64,000 bases of DNA from Desulfitibacter sp. BRH_c19 (lineage in GTDB: Bacteria; Bacillota; DSM-16504; Desulfitibacterales; Desulfitibacteraceae). A program made the position numbers and the translations under genes. Each line of letters begins with the position of its first letter. Positions within the stretch are counted from its first letter, which is position 1. The DNA lies in contig LOER01000033.1 of NCBI GenBank assembly GCA_001515945.1, forward strand, positions 124,001-188,000, given 5' to 3'. Positions 48,075 to 56,422 of this stretch are shown one piece after another. The notes under the pieces are model-generated. The model did no database searches. It was not told the origin of the DNA and saw nothing but the letters and a program-made list of their open reading frames with translations.

Positions 48075-49268
48075 TTATATTCTTCCTGAAACTAAATCAT
48101 TAATTCTATCAATACCCTTTTTCATATACTCAATGGAGTTTGTGTATGAAAGTCGAAGGTTCCCAGGTGACCCAAAGGGTGAACCAGGTACCACTGCCAC
48201 ATAAACCTTTTCTAGTAGGAGTTTTGCAAACCCATTATCATCTTTAACTGTTACACCAGCTATAGTTTTTCCATAGAGACCAGTCATATCTGGGAAAGCA
48301 TAGAAGGCTCCTTTGGGAAGTTGGCAGGTAATTCCTGGTATCTTATTTAACTCATCCACCATAAACTTCCGTCGTTTATCAAATTCTTTTCTCATATCTT
48401 CTACTGCGTCCTGATTACCTGCTATTGCTTCATAACTGGCCTTTTGAGATATGGATGCTGCGCCAGAAGTGGCGTGACTTTGGAATGCATCCATTGCATT
48501 AATAATTTCCTTTTCAGCAACAGCATAACCAATTCTCCATCCAGTCATTGCATATGCTTTAGACACTCCATTAATTGTAACTGTAAGTTTTTTAATGTCT
48601 TCATTAAAAGATGCAATACTCACATGTTTTTCATTGTCATAAATTAATTTTTCATAAATTTCGTCTGAAATAACATAAATGTTGTTTTCCACGCATACTT
48701 GTGCAATTTCTTTCAATTCTTTCTCTGTATAAACTGCACCTGTAGGATTATTTGGACTGTTGATAAATAGTACTTTTGTTTTCGATGTCACAGCATCTTT
48801 GAGTTGCTCGGCTGTCATCTTATATCCAGTTTCGCTGGTAGTTGCAATTACAACTGGAACACCGTCTGCTATCTTAACCATTTCAGGATAGCTTACCCAA
48901 TAGGGACTTGGAATTATTACTTCGTCCCCCACATCACATAATGCCATGATTGTATTGAATACACTATGCTTTGCTCCAGAAGACACAATTACCTGCTCTG
49001 GAGTATATATAAGGCTATTTTCTTTCTCTAATTTTTCACAAATTGCATCTCTAAGTTCCTTGATCCCGAGGTTAGGTGTATAGTGTGTACAATTATCCCC
49101 TATAGCCTGGATACCTGCAGCCTTAATATTATCAGGGGTATTAAAATCAGGTTCACCTGCTCCAAACCCTATAACGTCATGTCCTTGTGCTTTGAGATTT
49201 TTGGCAACTGCTACAAGTCCCAATGTTGGTGAAGGTTCAATTTTTTTTACTCTTTTAGACAACGACAC
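48075..49268 (-). CDS. Pyridoxal-phosphate aspartate aminotransferase (class Ib)
   Basis: This protein of about 397 aa is a fold-type I aminotransferase: GFGAGEPDFNTPDNI, INSPNNPTGAVYTEKEL, and the PLP Lys in GVSKAYAMTGWRIGY, with the conserved Arg in NLRLSYTNS. The short AspB-like form transfers amino groups between aspartate and oxaloacetate; prephenate or other activities are possible. The GTG at 49268 (MSLSKRVKKIEPS) fits the family start and has AAGGGA 9 nt upstream; an ATG at 49277 is the alternative. It follows the SCIFF gene but is separated from it by a terminator. Confidence 0.93.
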   Translation of the reverse strand: MSLSKRVKKIEPSPTLGLVAVAKNLKAQGHDVIGFGAGEPDFNTPDNIKAAGIQAIGDNCTHYTPNLGIKELRDAICEKLEKENSLIYTPEQVIVSSGAKHSVFNTIMALCDVGDEVIIPSPYWVSYPEMVKIADGVPVVIATTSETGYKMTAEQLKDAVTSKTKVLFINSPNNPTGAVYTEKELKEIAQVCVENNIYVISDEIYEKLIYDNEKHVSIASFNEDIKKLTVTINGVSKAYAMTGWRIGYAVAEKEIINAMDAFQSHATSGAASISQKASYEAIAGNQDAVEDMRKEFDKRRKFMVDELNKIPGITCQLPKGAFYAFPDMTGLYGKTIAGVTVKDDNGFAKLLLEKVYVAVVPGSPFGSPGNLRLSYTNSIEYMKKGIDRINDLVSGRI

Positions 49269-49301
49269 ATTGATCATTCCCTTCTTTTCTTATAATTTAC
49301 C

Positions 49302-49325
49302 AAAAAACCCAGGATTACCCCGGGC
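49302..49325 (-). terminator. Terminator of the SCIFF gene
   Basis: On the minus strand CCCGGG pairs with CCTGGG (one G-T pair) around a 5-nt loop, followed by six T. It lies 13 nt after the SCIFF stop codon. Confidence 0.8.
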
Positions 49326-49337
49326 TTATTTCGCTCA

Positions 49338-49490
49338 TCAGTTCTTTTCACATATCTGATTTCCGACAGTACAGGAAGTCTTACAAGCTGACTGACATGA
49401 AACCTGGCATTTTCCACACCCTCCAGTTTCTTGGGTTTTCTGAAGTTGTGATTTTAGTATGGTTTTAATATGTTTTAGTTCTCTTGCCAT
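49338..49490 (-). CDS. scfA: SCIFF ribosomal peptide precursor (six cysteines in forty-five residues)
   Basis: This is a 50-aa frame with a strong GGAGGAGG site 8 nt before its ATG. It reads MARELKHIKTILKSQLQ, then GGCGKCQVSCQSACKTSC and TVGNQICEKN. The six Cys (residues 25, 28, 32, 36, 40, 47) and the CQSACKTSCTVGNQ core match the SCIFF family, nearly universal in Clostridia. SCIFF is a RiPP precursor: a radical SAM enzyme joins Cys to other residues by thioether bonds. The maturase gene usually sits next to it, but none is in this window. Its own terminator follows, so it is a single-gene unit. The biological role of SCIFF is unknown. Confidence 0.93.
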   Translation of the reverse strand: MARELKHIKTILKSQLQKTQETGGCGKCQVSCQSACKTSCTVGNQICEKN

Positions 49491-49539
49491 GTTTGTTACC
49501 TCCTCCTTTTAATGAAACACACCCTATTGAAGCTATACT

Positions 49540-49562
49540 CTGTTCCCGAGGAATGTCCCCAA
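49540..49562. repeat. GGGGAC-family repeat upstream of SCIFF
   Basis: CTGTTCCCGAGGAATGTCCC, like 45428-45450. The adjacent 49563-49709 holds CTTGAAT-type words common in other gene gaps here, and no gene. Confidence 0.5.
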
Positions 49563-49709
49563 CTTGCTCGAAAGACGCAATGCAAGATGTTGCCTCTTGA
49601 ATATTATAGCACTATTGAATTATAAGGTAAACATTGTCAACGGTAAGTATTCAGTATACGTTCAGGATGCATGAGGCAGAAGCTTTTTGCTGATATCCTA
49701 CTTCTTGAA

Positions 49710-51107
49710 TTAGTACCGCTTTCTCTTACTTGTTGATACTATGCCCAGCTCACTTCTGTATTTTGCTACTGTTCTTCTTGATATATTTATGCCCTGAGCC
49801 TTTAAAATATTTGTTAATTGCTGGTCTGTATAAGGTTTATTGGAGTTTTCATTTATGACATAATCTTTCAGCATCTTTTTTATGCTTTCAGAAGACACGC
49901 CATTACCAGCATAGTTGTCAACACCACTTGCAAAAAAGAATTTTAGTGGAAATACTCCCTGTGGTGTTTGGATATATTTATTGTTGGTTGCCCTACTAAC
50001 AGTTGACTCATGTATGTCTAACTGGTCAGCAATTTGCTTTAAATTTAGAGGTTTTAAACACTTTACCCCGTCATCAAGAAAAGCTTTCTGAAAATCTACG
50101 ATGCAGTTCACAACCCTATATAATGTTAGTCTTCTTTGTTCAATACTCCTAATAATCCATGCTGCTGAATTTAATTTACCTTCAATAAACTTTTTAGCAT
50201 TAATGTCCACAGTATCTGCTGATAATAATCTTCTGTAAACAGGATTAATCCCCAATCTCGGGGTGGAAACATCATTAACTATTACAATAAATTCACCTTC
50301 AACCTTCTCCACAGCTACATCCGGCACAATATATGTTGTCTGATCGGAATCTGCAAACCACCGGCCTGGTTTTGGATCAAGTGTTTTTATATAATCAACT
50401 AATTGCTGGACTTCTTCGGGAGTAATATCTAAGCTTTTAGATATCTTCAATAATTTGCCTGCCGCAATATCTTCTAAATGATATTTTATTATTGATGTTA
50501 ATAAAGAGTTTAGCTCAAGCTCCTGATGACTTATTTGTAATAATAAACATTCTGCTAGATCTCTTGCAGCTATACCAGGTGGGTCGAAGGACTGAACCAA
50601 TTTTAATGCAGCTTCTGCTTTATCGAGATTCACAGAGTACATATCACAAATTTCTTTCAATGTAGTGCACAAATATCCATTTTTATCTATATTTCCAATA
50701 ATAAAACTAGCAATGTTTTTCTCGTTAGTACTACAACAAGACATTTCTAGTTGAGTTAATAAGAAATCTTCTAAAGATGGAGCCTTAGTTAAAAAATTAT
50801 CATAATTAATCTCTTTATATTCTTCACGAGGTGCTTTTATATATCCAATGTCGCGATCCTGAAAGTATTCGTGCCAGTCAACGTCAAACTTTTCCTTTTC
50901 ATCCTTTGCAGTTTCAGTTGCAGCAACCTCTTCAGAGTTTTCCTCAGCAACTTCTATTTCTAAAGCTGGATTTTCCATGATTTGTTCCTGCACAAACTCA
51001 GCCAATTCGAGAGATGATAACTGTAGGACAGCTATAGCCTGACGCAGTTCTGGAGTCATTATTAATTTTTGGGTTTGCTGTAAGTTAAGTTCGAAGCCCA
51101 TTTGCAT
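49710..51107 (-). CDS. rpoN: RNA polymerase sigma-54 factor
   Basis: This 465-aa protein has all three regions: the Gln/Leu-rich activator-interacting region I (QMGFELNLQQTQKLIMTPEL), an acidic linker, a core-binding domain (SFDPPGIAARDLAECLLLQI), the HTH (LKQIADQLDIHESTVSRATN) and the RpoN box (ISRRTVAKYRSELGI). It directs transcription from -24/-12 promoters and needs an AAA+ activator; none is in this window. The ATG at 51107 has AAGGAG about 10 nt upstream. It lies 250 bp downstream of the PAS histidine kinase gene in the same orientation. Confidence 0.97.
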   Translation of the reverse strand: MQMGFELNLQQTQKLIMTPELRQAIAVLQLSSLELAEFVQEQIMENPALEIEVAEENSEEVAATETAKDEKEKFDVDWHEYFQDRDIGYIKAPREEYKEINYDNFLTKAPSLEDFLLTQLEMSCCSTNEKNIASFIIGNIDKNGYLCTTLKEICDMYSVNLDKAEAALKLVQSFDPPGIAARDLAECLLLQISHQELELNSLLTSIIKYHLEDIAAGKLLKISKSLDITPEEVQQLVDYIKTLDPKPGRWFADSDQTTYIVPDVAVEKVEGEFIVIVNDVSTPRLGINPVYRRLLSADTVDINAKKFIEGKLNSAAWIIRSIEQRRLTLYRVVNCIVDFQKAFLDDGVKCLKPLNLKQIADQLDIHESTVSRATNNKYIQTPQGVFPLKFFFASGVDNYAGNGVSSESIKKMLKDYVINENSNKPYTDQQLTNILKAQGINISRRTVAKYRSELGIVSTSKRKRY

Positions 51108-51360
51108 AAAACCCACACTCCTTAAAAGACATTTTAAAAGAACAATGTCAATGTCTTACTCCATATATTCTATATAAGTATCAATATTTCCTTCTCATTG
51201 CCCCTTGGTTATATTTATTCGCCACATTTTGTTTAATTCTAGATGGACATGACAAATCATTTTGGTTATTATTGTAATAATTTTCAGTTAAATCCACCTG
51301 AACGAAATCCATCTCAAAAAGATCCACAAAAAACTTCCTGTCTTAATATAAAATATGAGG

Positions 51361-53358
51361 CTAAGAGTCTGATTTGCCTTCTCTTCTGTCTTTTGAATTC
51401 TGAATTCTGTCTTCTGCAGTTAGATTAGGTTTTATAGGTAGCTTAATTATAAATATAGTTCCAACACCTTTTTTGCTTTCTATGGATATCTTACCCTTAT
51501 GATTTTCAATGATTCTATAACAAATACTAAGACCCAGTCCCGTTCCTTCATGATTAGTGGTATAGAAAGGATTAAATATATCATTTAGTATTTCATCTTC
51601 AATTCCTACACCGTTATCCTTAAAGTCGATATTAACTGACTCACCCTTAATGGTAATTGAAATCTCCAGCTTTTTAAATAATGTACCTTCCATTGCCTTT
51701 AAAGAATTCAATGCTAGATTCAGAAAAACTTGCATCAGTTGTTTATTATCCCAGTTCACTATTGGATTATCATTTTGCTTGTATACAAGGGCCACTTCAG
51801 TATCTTTTAACTGACAGTGCGGCTTAATCAAACTATATATTTTTTCAAAAACTTCCTGCAAAGGCTTTTCAGTAAACTCAGGTTCTGAAGGTCTTGCGAA
51901 GGTTAAAAATTCGTTCAACATTGAATTAGCTCTATTAGCTTCTTCAATTATTAGTGCGAAGGTGTCTGCTAAGCTATCATTTTCGACTTTTCTTTGCTTT
52001 AATTGTGCCATACCCTTGATTATAGTTAATGGATTCCTAATTTCATGGGCTATTCCGGCGGCCATTTCTCCTATAGCTGCTAGTTTATCAGCTTGCATAA
52101 TTTGCCTATCTCTCTTCTTTAATTCTGTAACATCATTTATTAAAAAAGAAACACCCTCTACTCTTTCCTGAATGTTTTTTATAACCCCTACAGATATTAA
52201 CAGTTCTTTATGTTTTTGAGTTTCACCTCTCAATTTCAGCTCTCGATTCAAAAAATTCCTCGGTGACTGGAGCACTTTTTCTATATAATCGCTAAGTTCA
52301 TTAGAAAAAAGCTCACGATAACTTCTAAATAACGCTGTATTATGATCCAAGTAAAAAAAGCTACTGGCCTCTTTATTGAAAAATATCAAATCACCTTTTT
52401 CACTAAACGTGAGCAGAGGCATTTCTATTGAGTTAGTTATAAAATGCACCTTTTGTTCAAGGCTATATAGAACATTGGTCTGAGTAAGGTCTTTAATTAT
52501 AAAAACCTTTCCAAGATAAGTTCCATCATCACTTGCAACTTTAGAACAACTCAAAAGATAATTGTTGTCGCTTATAAAAACACCCTCATCACTAGGCAAT
52601 TCTGTTTCTGTATTTTGAGCTATCTCAACTAGAGATGACGTTTCTGACATACCACTAATATTAGATATACTTTTTTCTAAAACTAGGTTTTTATCTAATT
52701 TTAATATTTCTTCAGCTGACGAATTGAAAATTCTTACTATATCGTTGTTATCAATATACACAATACCACAGTCATTATTCTCCAAGATATATTTGTCCCT
52801 TTGGGCAAATTCTATTATGCTGGACCTCATCTGCTCTTCTGTTTCCAAGAGGCTACCAAGTAACCAGATTAAAAGAACGGAGATTACTGTAAAAATAAAC
52901 ATTTCTTCGAAGTTAAGATCACTTGCATTTGCTAAAAGGTCTAAAATTAAAAAAGCTATAATAGTTATGCCGGTAATAATAAGACCTATCTGCTTACCAT
53001 ACTTAATGATAACAAGAATCATGGGAATGAAAAATAAACTTTTTGTCACAAAGGAATCAGTTAAATAAGCCAATAAAAATACTGTAAATATATAACCAGC
53101 TAATATCAGTATTTCATAAATCAGCGCTTTTTTAGTGTTATATGGTTTTATTTTTCCAAGGAAAGCCAGGGTGATTATTCCTAGAAAGCTTATCATAAGT
53201 AGTGCATAAAATGATTCCATACTGGCATAGCTAGCTGCTTCAAACTGCAAGTACCATATAATAATGACAAAATGAAATACCATTTGAAATATAACAAGGT
53301 ATCTGTTTATTTTTTCTTTTCTCTCGTTTTCAAACATAGAAATATTCATTAAACACAC
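51361..53358 (-). CDS. Membrane PAS sensor histidine kinase (NtrB/AtoS-like) of the agr-like locus
   Basis: This 665-aa protein has six or seven transmembrane helices (residues 20-180), PAS-like regions (about 190-300 and 310-420), the H box GIAHEIRNPLTIIKGMAQLK and HATPase motifs (NLALNSLKAM, DNGVGIED, GTGLGLSICYRI). Such kinases typically phosphorylate NtrC-type sigma-54 activators, which fits rpoN next door. The membrane domain is homologous by eye to that of the GGDEF/HD-GYP protein at 53895 (KINRYLVIFQMVFHF against EINKYIFTFQIAFHF; IKYGKQI against IKYGKRI). The last 20 residues are encoded by GAATTC-type repeats. The start may be GTG 53358 or ATG 53349. Confidence 0.9.
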   Translation of the reverse strand: MCLMNISMFENERKEKINRYLVIFQMVFHFVIIIWYLQFEAASYASMESFYALLMISFLGIITLAFLGKIKPYNTKKALIYEILILAGYIFTVFLLAYLTDSFVTKSLFFIPMILVIIKYGKQIGLIITGITIIAFLILDLLANASDLNFEEMFIFTVISVLLIWLLGSLLETEEQMRSSIIEFAQRDKYILENNDCGIVYIDNNDIVRIFNSSAEEILKLDKNLVLEKSISNISGMSETSSLVEIAQNTETELPSDEGVFISDNNYLLSCSKVASDDGTYLGKVFIIKDLTQTNVLYSLEQKVHFITNSIEMPLLTFSEKGDLIFFNKEASSFFYLDHNTALFRSYRELFSNELSDYIEKVLQSPRNFLNRELKLRGETQKHKELLISVGVIKNIQERVEGVSFLINDVTELKKRDRQIMQADKLAAIGEMAAGIAHEIRNPLTIIKGMAQLKQRKVENDSLADTFALIIEEANRANSMLNEFLTFARPSEPEFTEKPLQEVFEKIYSLIKPHCQLKDTEVALVYKQNDNPIVNWDNKQLMQVFLNLALNSLKAMEGTLFKKLEISITIKGESVNIDFKDNGVGIEDEILNDIFNPFYTTNHEGTGLGLSICYRIIENHKGKISIESKKGVGTIFIIKLPIKPNLTAEDRIQNSKDRREGKSDS
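51370..51420 (-). repeat. GAATTC-type repeats inside the kinase gene 3' end
   Basis: On the minus strand CTGCAGAAGACAGAATTCAG, then AATTCAAAAGACAGAAGAG, are units of the same family as at 48035-48062. Here they are translated, giving the kinase a repeat-derived tail (AEDRIQNSKDRREGK). Confidence 0.65.
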
Positions 53359-53370
53359 ATTCCTAAAACA

Positions 53371-53826
53371 TTATTTTGTTTTATGTCTCCTCATGAAAAG
53401 AATTATGAATCCTGTTAAAAAAAGTAAAATAGTCTGTGGAGTAGCAATAGCTATTCTTAATATGGGGCTTTCGATTACTGTTTCAAGGCTTATATTAAAT
53501 TGATACATTAAAAATTTAAAGGCTATAAACTCATAGACTATAAGAAATATACCAGAACCAAGAGCAGCAGGAATTACCTTGATCATATCATATTTAATAG
53601 CATAGGAAATAATAAAAGATAAGAATAACATTAATAGTACAGTATGTACTCCAAAGGCAAATGGCAACAGCCTAATAAATAATGCTCCCGTAGTTTGGAT
53701 TATTCCCAGCAATAATACCGTTTTCCAATTAAATTTAGCCTTTAGTAATACCATAGATAAAAATACTAGAGCAGTTGATTCAGGTATTCCTTGCAGTACT
53801 GCAGATATAATGGGCAATTTATACAT
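53371..53826 (-). CDS. Small integral membrane protein of the agr-like locus
   Basis: This 151-aa protein has about five hydrophobic helices and almost no loops (start MYKLPIISAVLQGIPESTAL, then LLGIIQTTGALFIRLLPFAF). It ends in a basic FMRRHKTK. From memory, similar stand-alone or kinase-fused membrane domains with an LQGIPES-like start occur near AgrB genes in Clostridia, but I cannot verify this. It lies 13 bp before the kinase gene and 68 bp after the GGDEF/HD-GYP gene, all in one direction. It could be a receptor part, a pheromone exporter component or an accessory membrane protein. Confidence 0.7.
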   Translation of the reverse strand: MYKLPIISAVLQGIPESTALVFLSMVLLKAKFNWKTVLLLGIIQTTGALFIRLLPFAFGVHTVLLMLFLSFIISYAIKYDMIKVIPAALGSGIFLIVYEFIAFKFLMYQFNISLETVIESPILRIAIATPQTILLFLTGFIILFMRRHKTK

Positions 53827-53894
53827 TTAAAGGAACCTCCTTAGTTTGTGTCACCTATATATTTCGACAATTTTTGCAGTATTCCTGCTAAATA

Positions 53895-55550
53895 TTACCT
53901 GGCTTTTAATAAAGCTTGTTCCCTTTTAATAACTTTGCACATAATATCTACAATATACTTATCGTACAAGGTTCCTGCTCCGTTATTTAACTCTGCTAAA
54001 ACCTGCTGAGTTGACATCTCAGGTTTGTAAGATCTTTTAGTTATCATGGCATCATAGCTGTCAACAACCCTTAGAATCCTTGCTTCTATTGGAATATTAA
54101 TATTTTTTATTTTAGATGGATATCCAGTTCCATCAAAGTTTTCATGATGAAATTTTATAATATTTGCTACTTCATGAAAATAATGGTTAGCACAAATAAT
54201 GTCAGCTCCCCATCCTGGATGCATCATCATCATTTCCCATTCTTTTTTGGTTAGTTTCCCCTGTTTATTTAATACTTCTCTTGGGATTTCTATCTTGCCA
54301 ATGTCATGGAATAAGGCTGCCCATTTCAAGTTTCGGATCTGTAAATTAGAAAGTTTCATTTCCTTAGCTACTTTTAAAGCTGACTCCATTACTCTTTCTG
54401 AATGTCCAAAGGTATAACGATCCTTTGCATTTAATACTCGCAACAGTACTTTTACAGAATCAACAAATCCCTTTTCATTTTCATCTAAATCAGTATCTAC
54501 AACATCAAATATGGACTGGTATACACTAATCTTTTCTTTGCTTACAAATTTAGCTTTATAAAGGGCATCGTCTGCTGCTTGAATCAAGTCATCCTTTGTC
54601 TTTGAGGTAGTAGGATATGCAGCTATGCCCTGCGAAAGAGTAATTTTCCCAATGGGTATTTTTTTTGCTCCATAAAACTCTGCTTTTTCTACAACTTCCT
54701 TTACCATTTCAGCTGTCTTTTTTGCATTTATTAAATCATAACCTGGTAGGATTAAAGCAAACTCATCCCCACCAAATCTTGCAGCAATTCCTTCACTATT
54801 TATTGTTCTTTTAAGTATATCCGCAACTTCTCTTAACACTTCATCTCCCTTTTGGTGACCATAGGAGTCATTATATATTTTAAAATGATCTAAATCCATC
54901 ATAACTAAAGATACCGGACTTTGCTCATTACTTATAAAAACGCATTTCTCAAGGATATCATGAAACGTTCTGTGGTTTATTAAATCCGTTAATCCATCCT
55001 TTTCAGCTAGTTCAGTAATTCTTTCCCGAGCGGTTTTTTCAATTTCCATGAGGTTGCCTATTAACCAGGATATAAGTATTAATAATCCACCTATAATCAA
55101 ACTGGTTTCTAAGCTAATAATTTCATAAAAATAATAATAGAATATATCATTAATAAACATAATGCCTGCAATCAGTCCTGCAATCATTATACTTATTCTT
55201 TTTCCATATTTTATTGTAATTATAATTACTGGTACAAATAATAATATACGAGCTCCAATAAAATCAACACTATAAATAAGATAACCTATTAAAAAAAGGT
55301 AAATTAATAAAACAAGAACTTCATAAGTTAAACCATTTCCATCTTTTTTGTAATTTAACTTTCCCAACATTGTAATGGCAAAGATACCAAAAAGTAATAT
55401 TATTAAAAATGACATAAAGCTATCTACTGAGGTAATATTATAATAGTCAGCTAAAGTTATCAATAAAATCATCAGCAAAAAATGAAATGCTATTTGAAAG
55501 GTAAATATATATTTGTTAATTTCCTTTTGTCTTTGTTCTTCATATTTCAT
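53895..55550 (-). CDS. Membrane GGDEF/HD-GYP c-di-GMP protein of the agr-like locus
   Basis: This 551-aa protein has six or seven transmembrane helices (residues 15-170), a GGDEF domain (about 185-345) with intact RFGGDEFALILPGY but no RxxD inhibitory site five residues upstream, and an HD-GYP domain (about 360-545) with HDIGK and HHENFDGTGYP. It could both make and degrade c-di-GMP. Its membrane part is homologous to that of the histidine kinase two genes downstream. It starts at an ATG after GAGGAG and follows agrD by 51 nt, with a hairpin between them. This suggests a c-di-GMP output linked to the peptide signal. Confidence 0.92.
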   Translation of the reverse strand: MKYEEQRQKEINKYIFTFQIAFHFLLMILLITLADYYNITSVDSFMSFLIILLFGIFAITMLGKLNYKKDGNGLTYEVLVLLIYLFLIGYLIYSVDFIGARILLFVPVIIITIKYGKRISIMIAGLIAGIMFINDIFYYYFYEIISLETSLIIGGLLILISWLIGNLMEIEKTARERITELAEKDGLTDLINHRTFHDILEKCVFISNEQSPVSLVMMDLDHFKIYNDSYGHQKGDEVLREVADILKRTINSEGIAARFGGDEFALILPGYDLINAKKTAEMVKEVVEKAEFYGAKKIPIGKITLSQGIAAYPTTSKTKDDLIQAADDALYKAKFVSKEKISVYQSIFDVVDTDLDENEKGFVDSVKVLLRVLNAKDRYTFGHSERVMESALKVAKEMKLSNLQIRNLKWAALFHDIGKIEIPREVLNKQGKLTKKEWEMMMMHPGWGADIICANHYFHEVANIIKFHHENFDGTGYPSKIKNINIPIEARILRVVDSYDAMITKRSYKPEMSTQQVLAELNNGAGTLYDKYIVDIMCKVIKREQALLKAR

Positions 55551-55570
55551 CTAAAATATATCTCCTCACT

Positions 55571-55598
55571 ATAAAGAGGTGGTCTCCCACCTCTTTAT
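55571..55598 (-). promoter_or_regulatory. Perfect 12-bp hairpin between agrD and the GGDEF gene
   Basis: ATAAAGAGGTGG pairs perfectly with CCACCTCTTTAT around a 4-nt GAGA loop. There is no U-tract; the ribosome binding site of the next gene follows directly. It is more likely an mRNA stabiliser, processing site or partial attenuator than a full terminator. It would let agrBD be expressed more highly than the downstream genes. Confidence 0.6.
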
Positions 55599-55601
55599 AT
55601 A

Positions 55602-55733
55602 CTATCTTCTTAAGCTTTTTGGAAGTTCAGGTTGATATGCCCAAGCAAAGCAAGCTCCTGCGGCACTAACTAAAGCAAGTATTGTCAACAAGTATGTAGC
55701 AGTTGTTAAAACTAAAAGTCTAAGTTTTTTCAT
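55602..55733 (-). CDS. agrD: AgrD-like cyclic lactone autoinducer peptide precursor
   Basis: This 43-aa frame has the AgrD layout: a basic, amphipathic N-terminal leader (MKKLRLLVLTTATYLLTILA), a central Cys (residue 28) in GACFAWAYQPELPKSL, and a charged Pro-containing C-terminal recognition tail. The signal is expected to be a thiolactone ring closed on Cys28, but its exact ends are unknown. The ATG lies inside the agrB 3' end, giving a 14-nt overlap, with a GGGGGGAG site also inside agrB. This is the classic agrB-agrD arrangement. Confidence 0.88.
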   Translation of the reverse strand: MKKLRLLVLTTATYLLTILALVSAAGACFAWAYQPELPKSLRR

Positions 55734-56346
55734 GTATCTCCCCCCCTTTCAGTATCAGTTTTAATAAATCATCAATATATGCGATGACTTTGATGCCTAA
55801 TGGAGTAATGGTAAAACTTTGCCATAAAAACCCAGTAGTGATATATAAAATAGTTCGCATATCAAAAACAAAATATGATAAAATGACAACTGCTCCAATG
55901 ACTGCACTAAACCCCAGAGCACCCTTTTTCAATTTCCTTCTGTGGGGCTCTGATATAGGCTTTTCCTTTACTTGTACAGGTGCATATACTGCGATAAAAA
56001 TCACCGCTACTATAAAACAGACACTAATTAAACCAAATGAGAGTGTTAATATATTAGAAGTTAAATATGCAAGAAACGTGAAGACAATTATAGTTACAAC
56101 AGTACACCGTCCCATTGAACTGCAGTGAGCTCCCCCTGTAAAAACTCTGGTTACCAATGCAGTCAAAGAAATAATTAATGCAGCCCCCAACAATCCAAAT
56201 AGATAACCAAACACTACTATCCCTAAAAACCCTAAAAAAATCGCGATAAAAGTCTCCATTCCATAGGCTAAGACTTCTCTTTTTTCTTCTGACAAATTAA
56301 GTTCTTGTTTGACATAGCAGCTAGCTCTTTCTGTATATCTAGACAT
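55720..56346 (-). CDS. agrB: AgrB-like membrane peptidase, pheromone processing
   Basis: This 208-aa protein has about five to six transmembrane segments. The catalytic His and Cys are seen in FTGGAHCSSMGRCTVV, spaced seven residues apart as in Staphylococcus aureus AgrB (His77, Cys84). The family cleaves the AgrD C-terminal tail and forms the thiolactone. The final codons overlap agrD. No AgrC (GHKL kinase) or AgrA (LytTR regulator) gene is nearby; the downstream genes encode a c-di-GMP protein and a different kinase type. A GAGG site precedes the ATG. Confidence 0.93.
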   Translation of the reverse strand: MSRYTERASCYVKQELNLSEEKREVLAYGMETFIAIFLGFLGIVVFGYLFGLLGAALIISLTALVTRVFTGGAHCSSMGRCTVVTIIVFTFLAYLTSNILTLSFGLISVCFIVAVIFIAVYAPVQVKEKPISEPHRRKLKKGALGFSAVIGAVVILSYFVFDMRTILYITTGFLWQSFTITPLGIKVIAYIDDLLKLILKGGEIHEKT

Positions 56347-56422
56347 AGTTAAACCTCATTTATGTTTAGTTACTATAATGCTATAATTCTACATTTATTC
56401 AATTTTTCCTGCATAAAATAGC

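Noticed and set aside
56347-56422. Possible promoter upstream of agrB (TTGAAT with TATAGT)
   Set aside because: The spacing is 19 bp and the -10 is weak; an alternative start in or before the MATE gene cannot be excluded.
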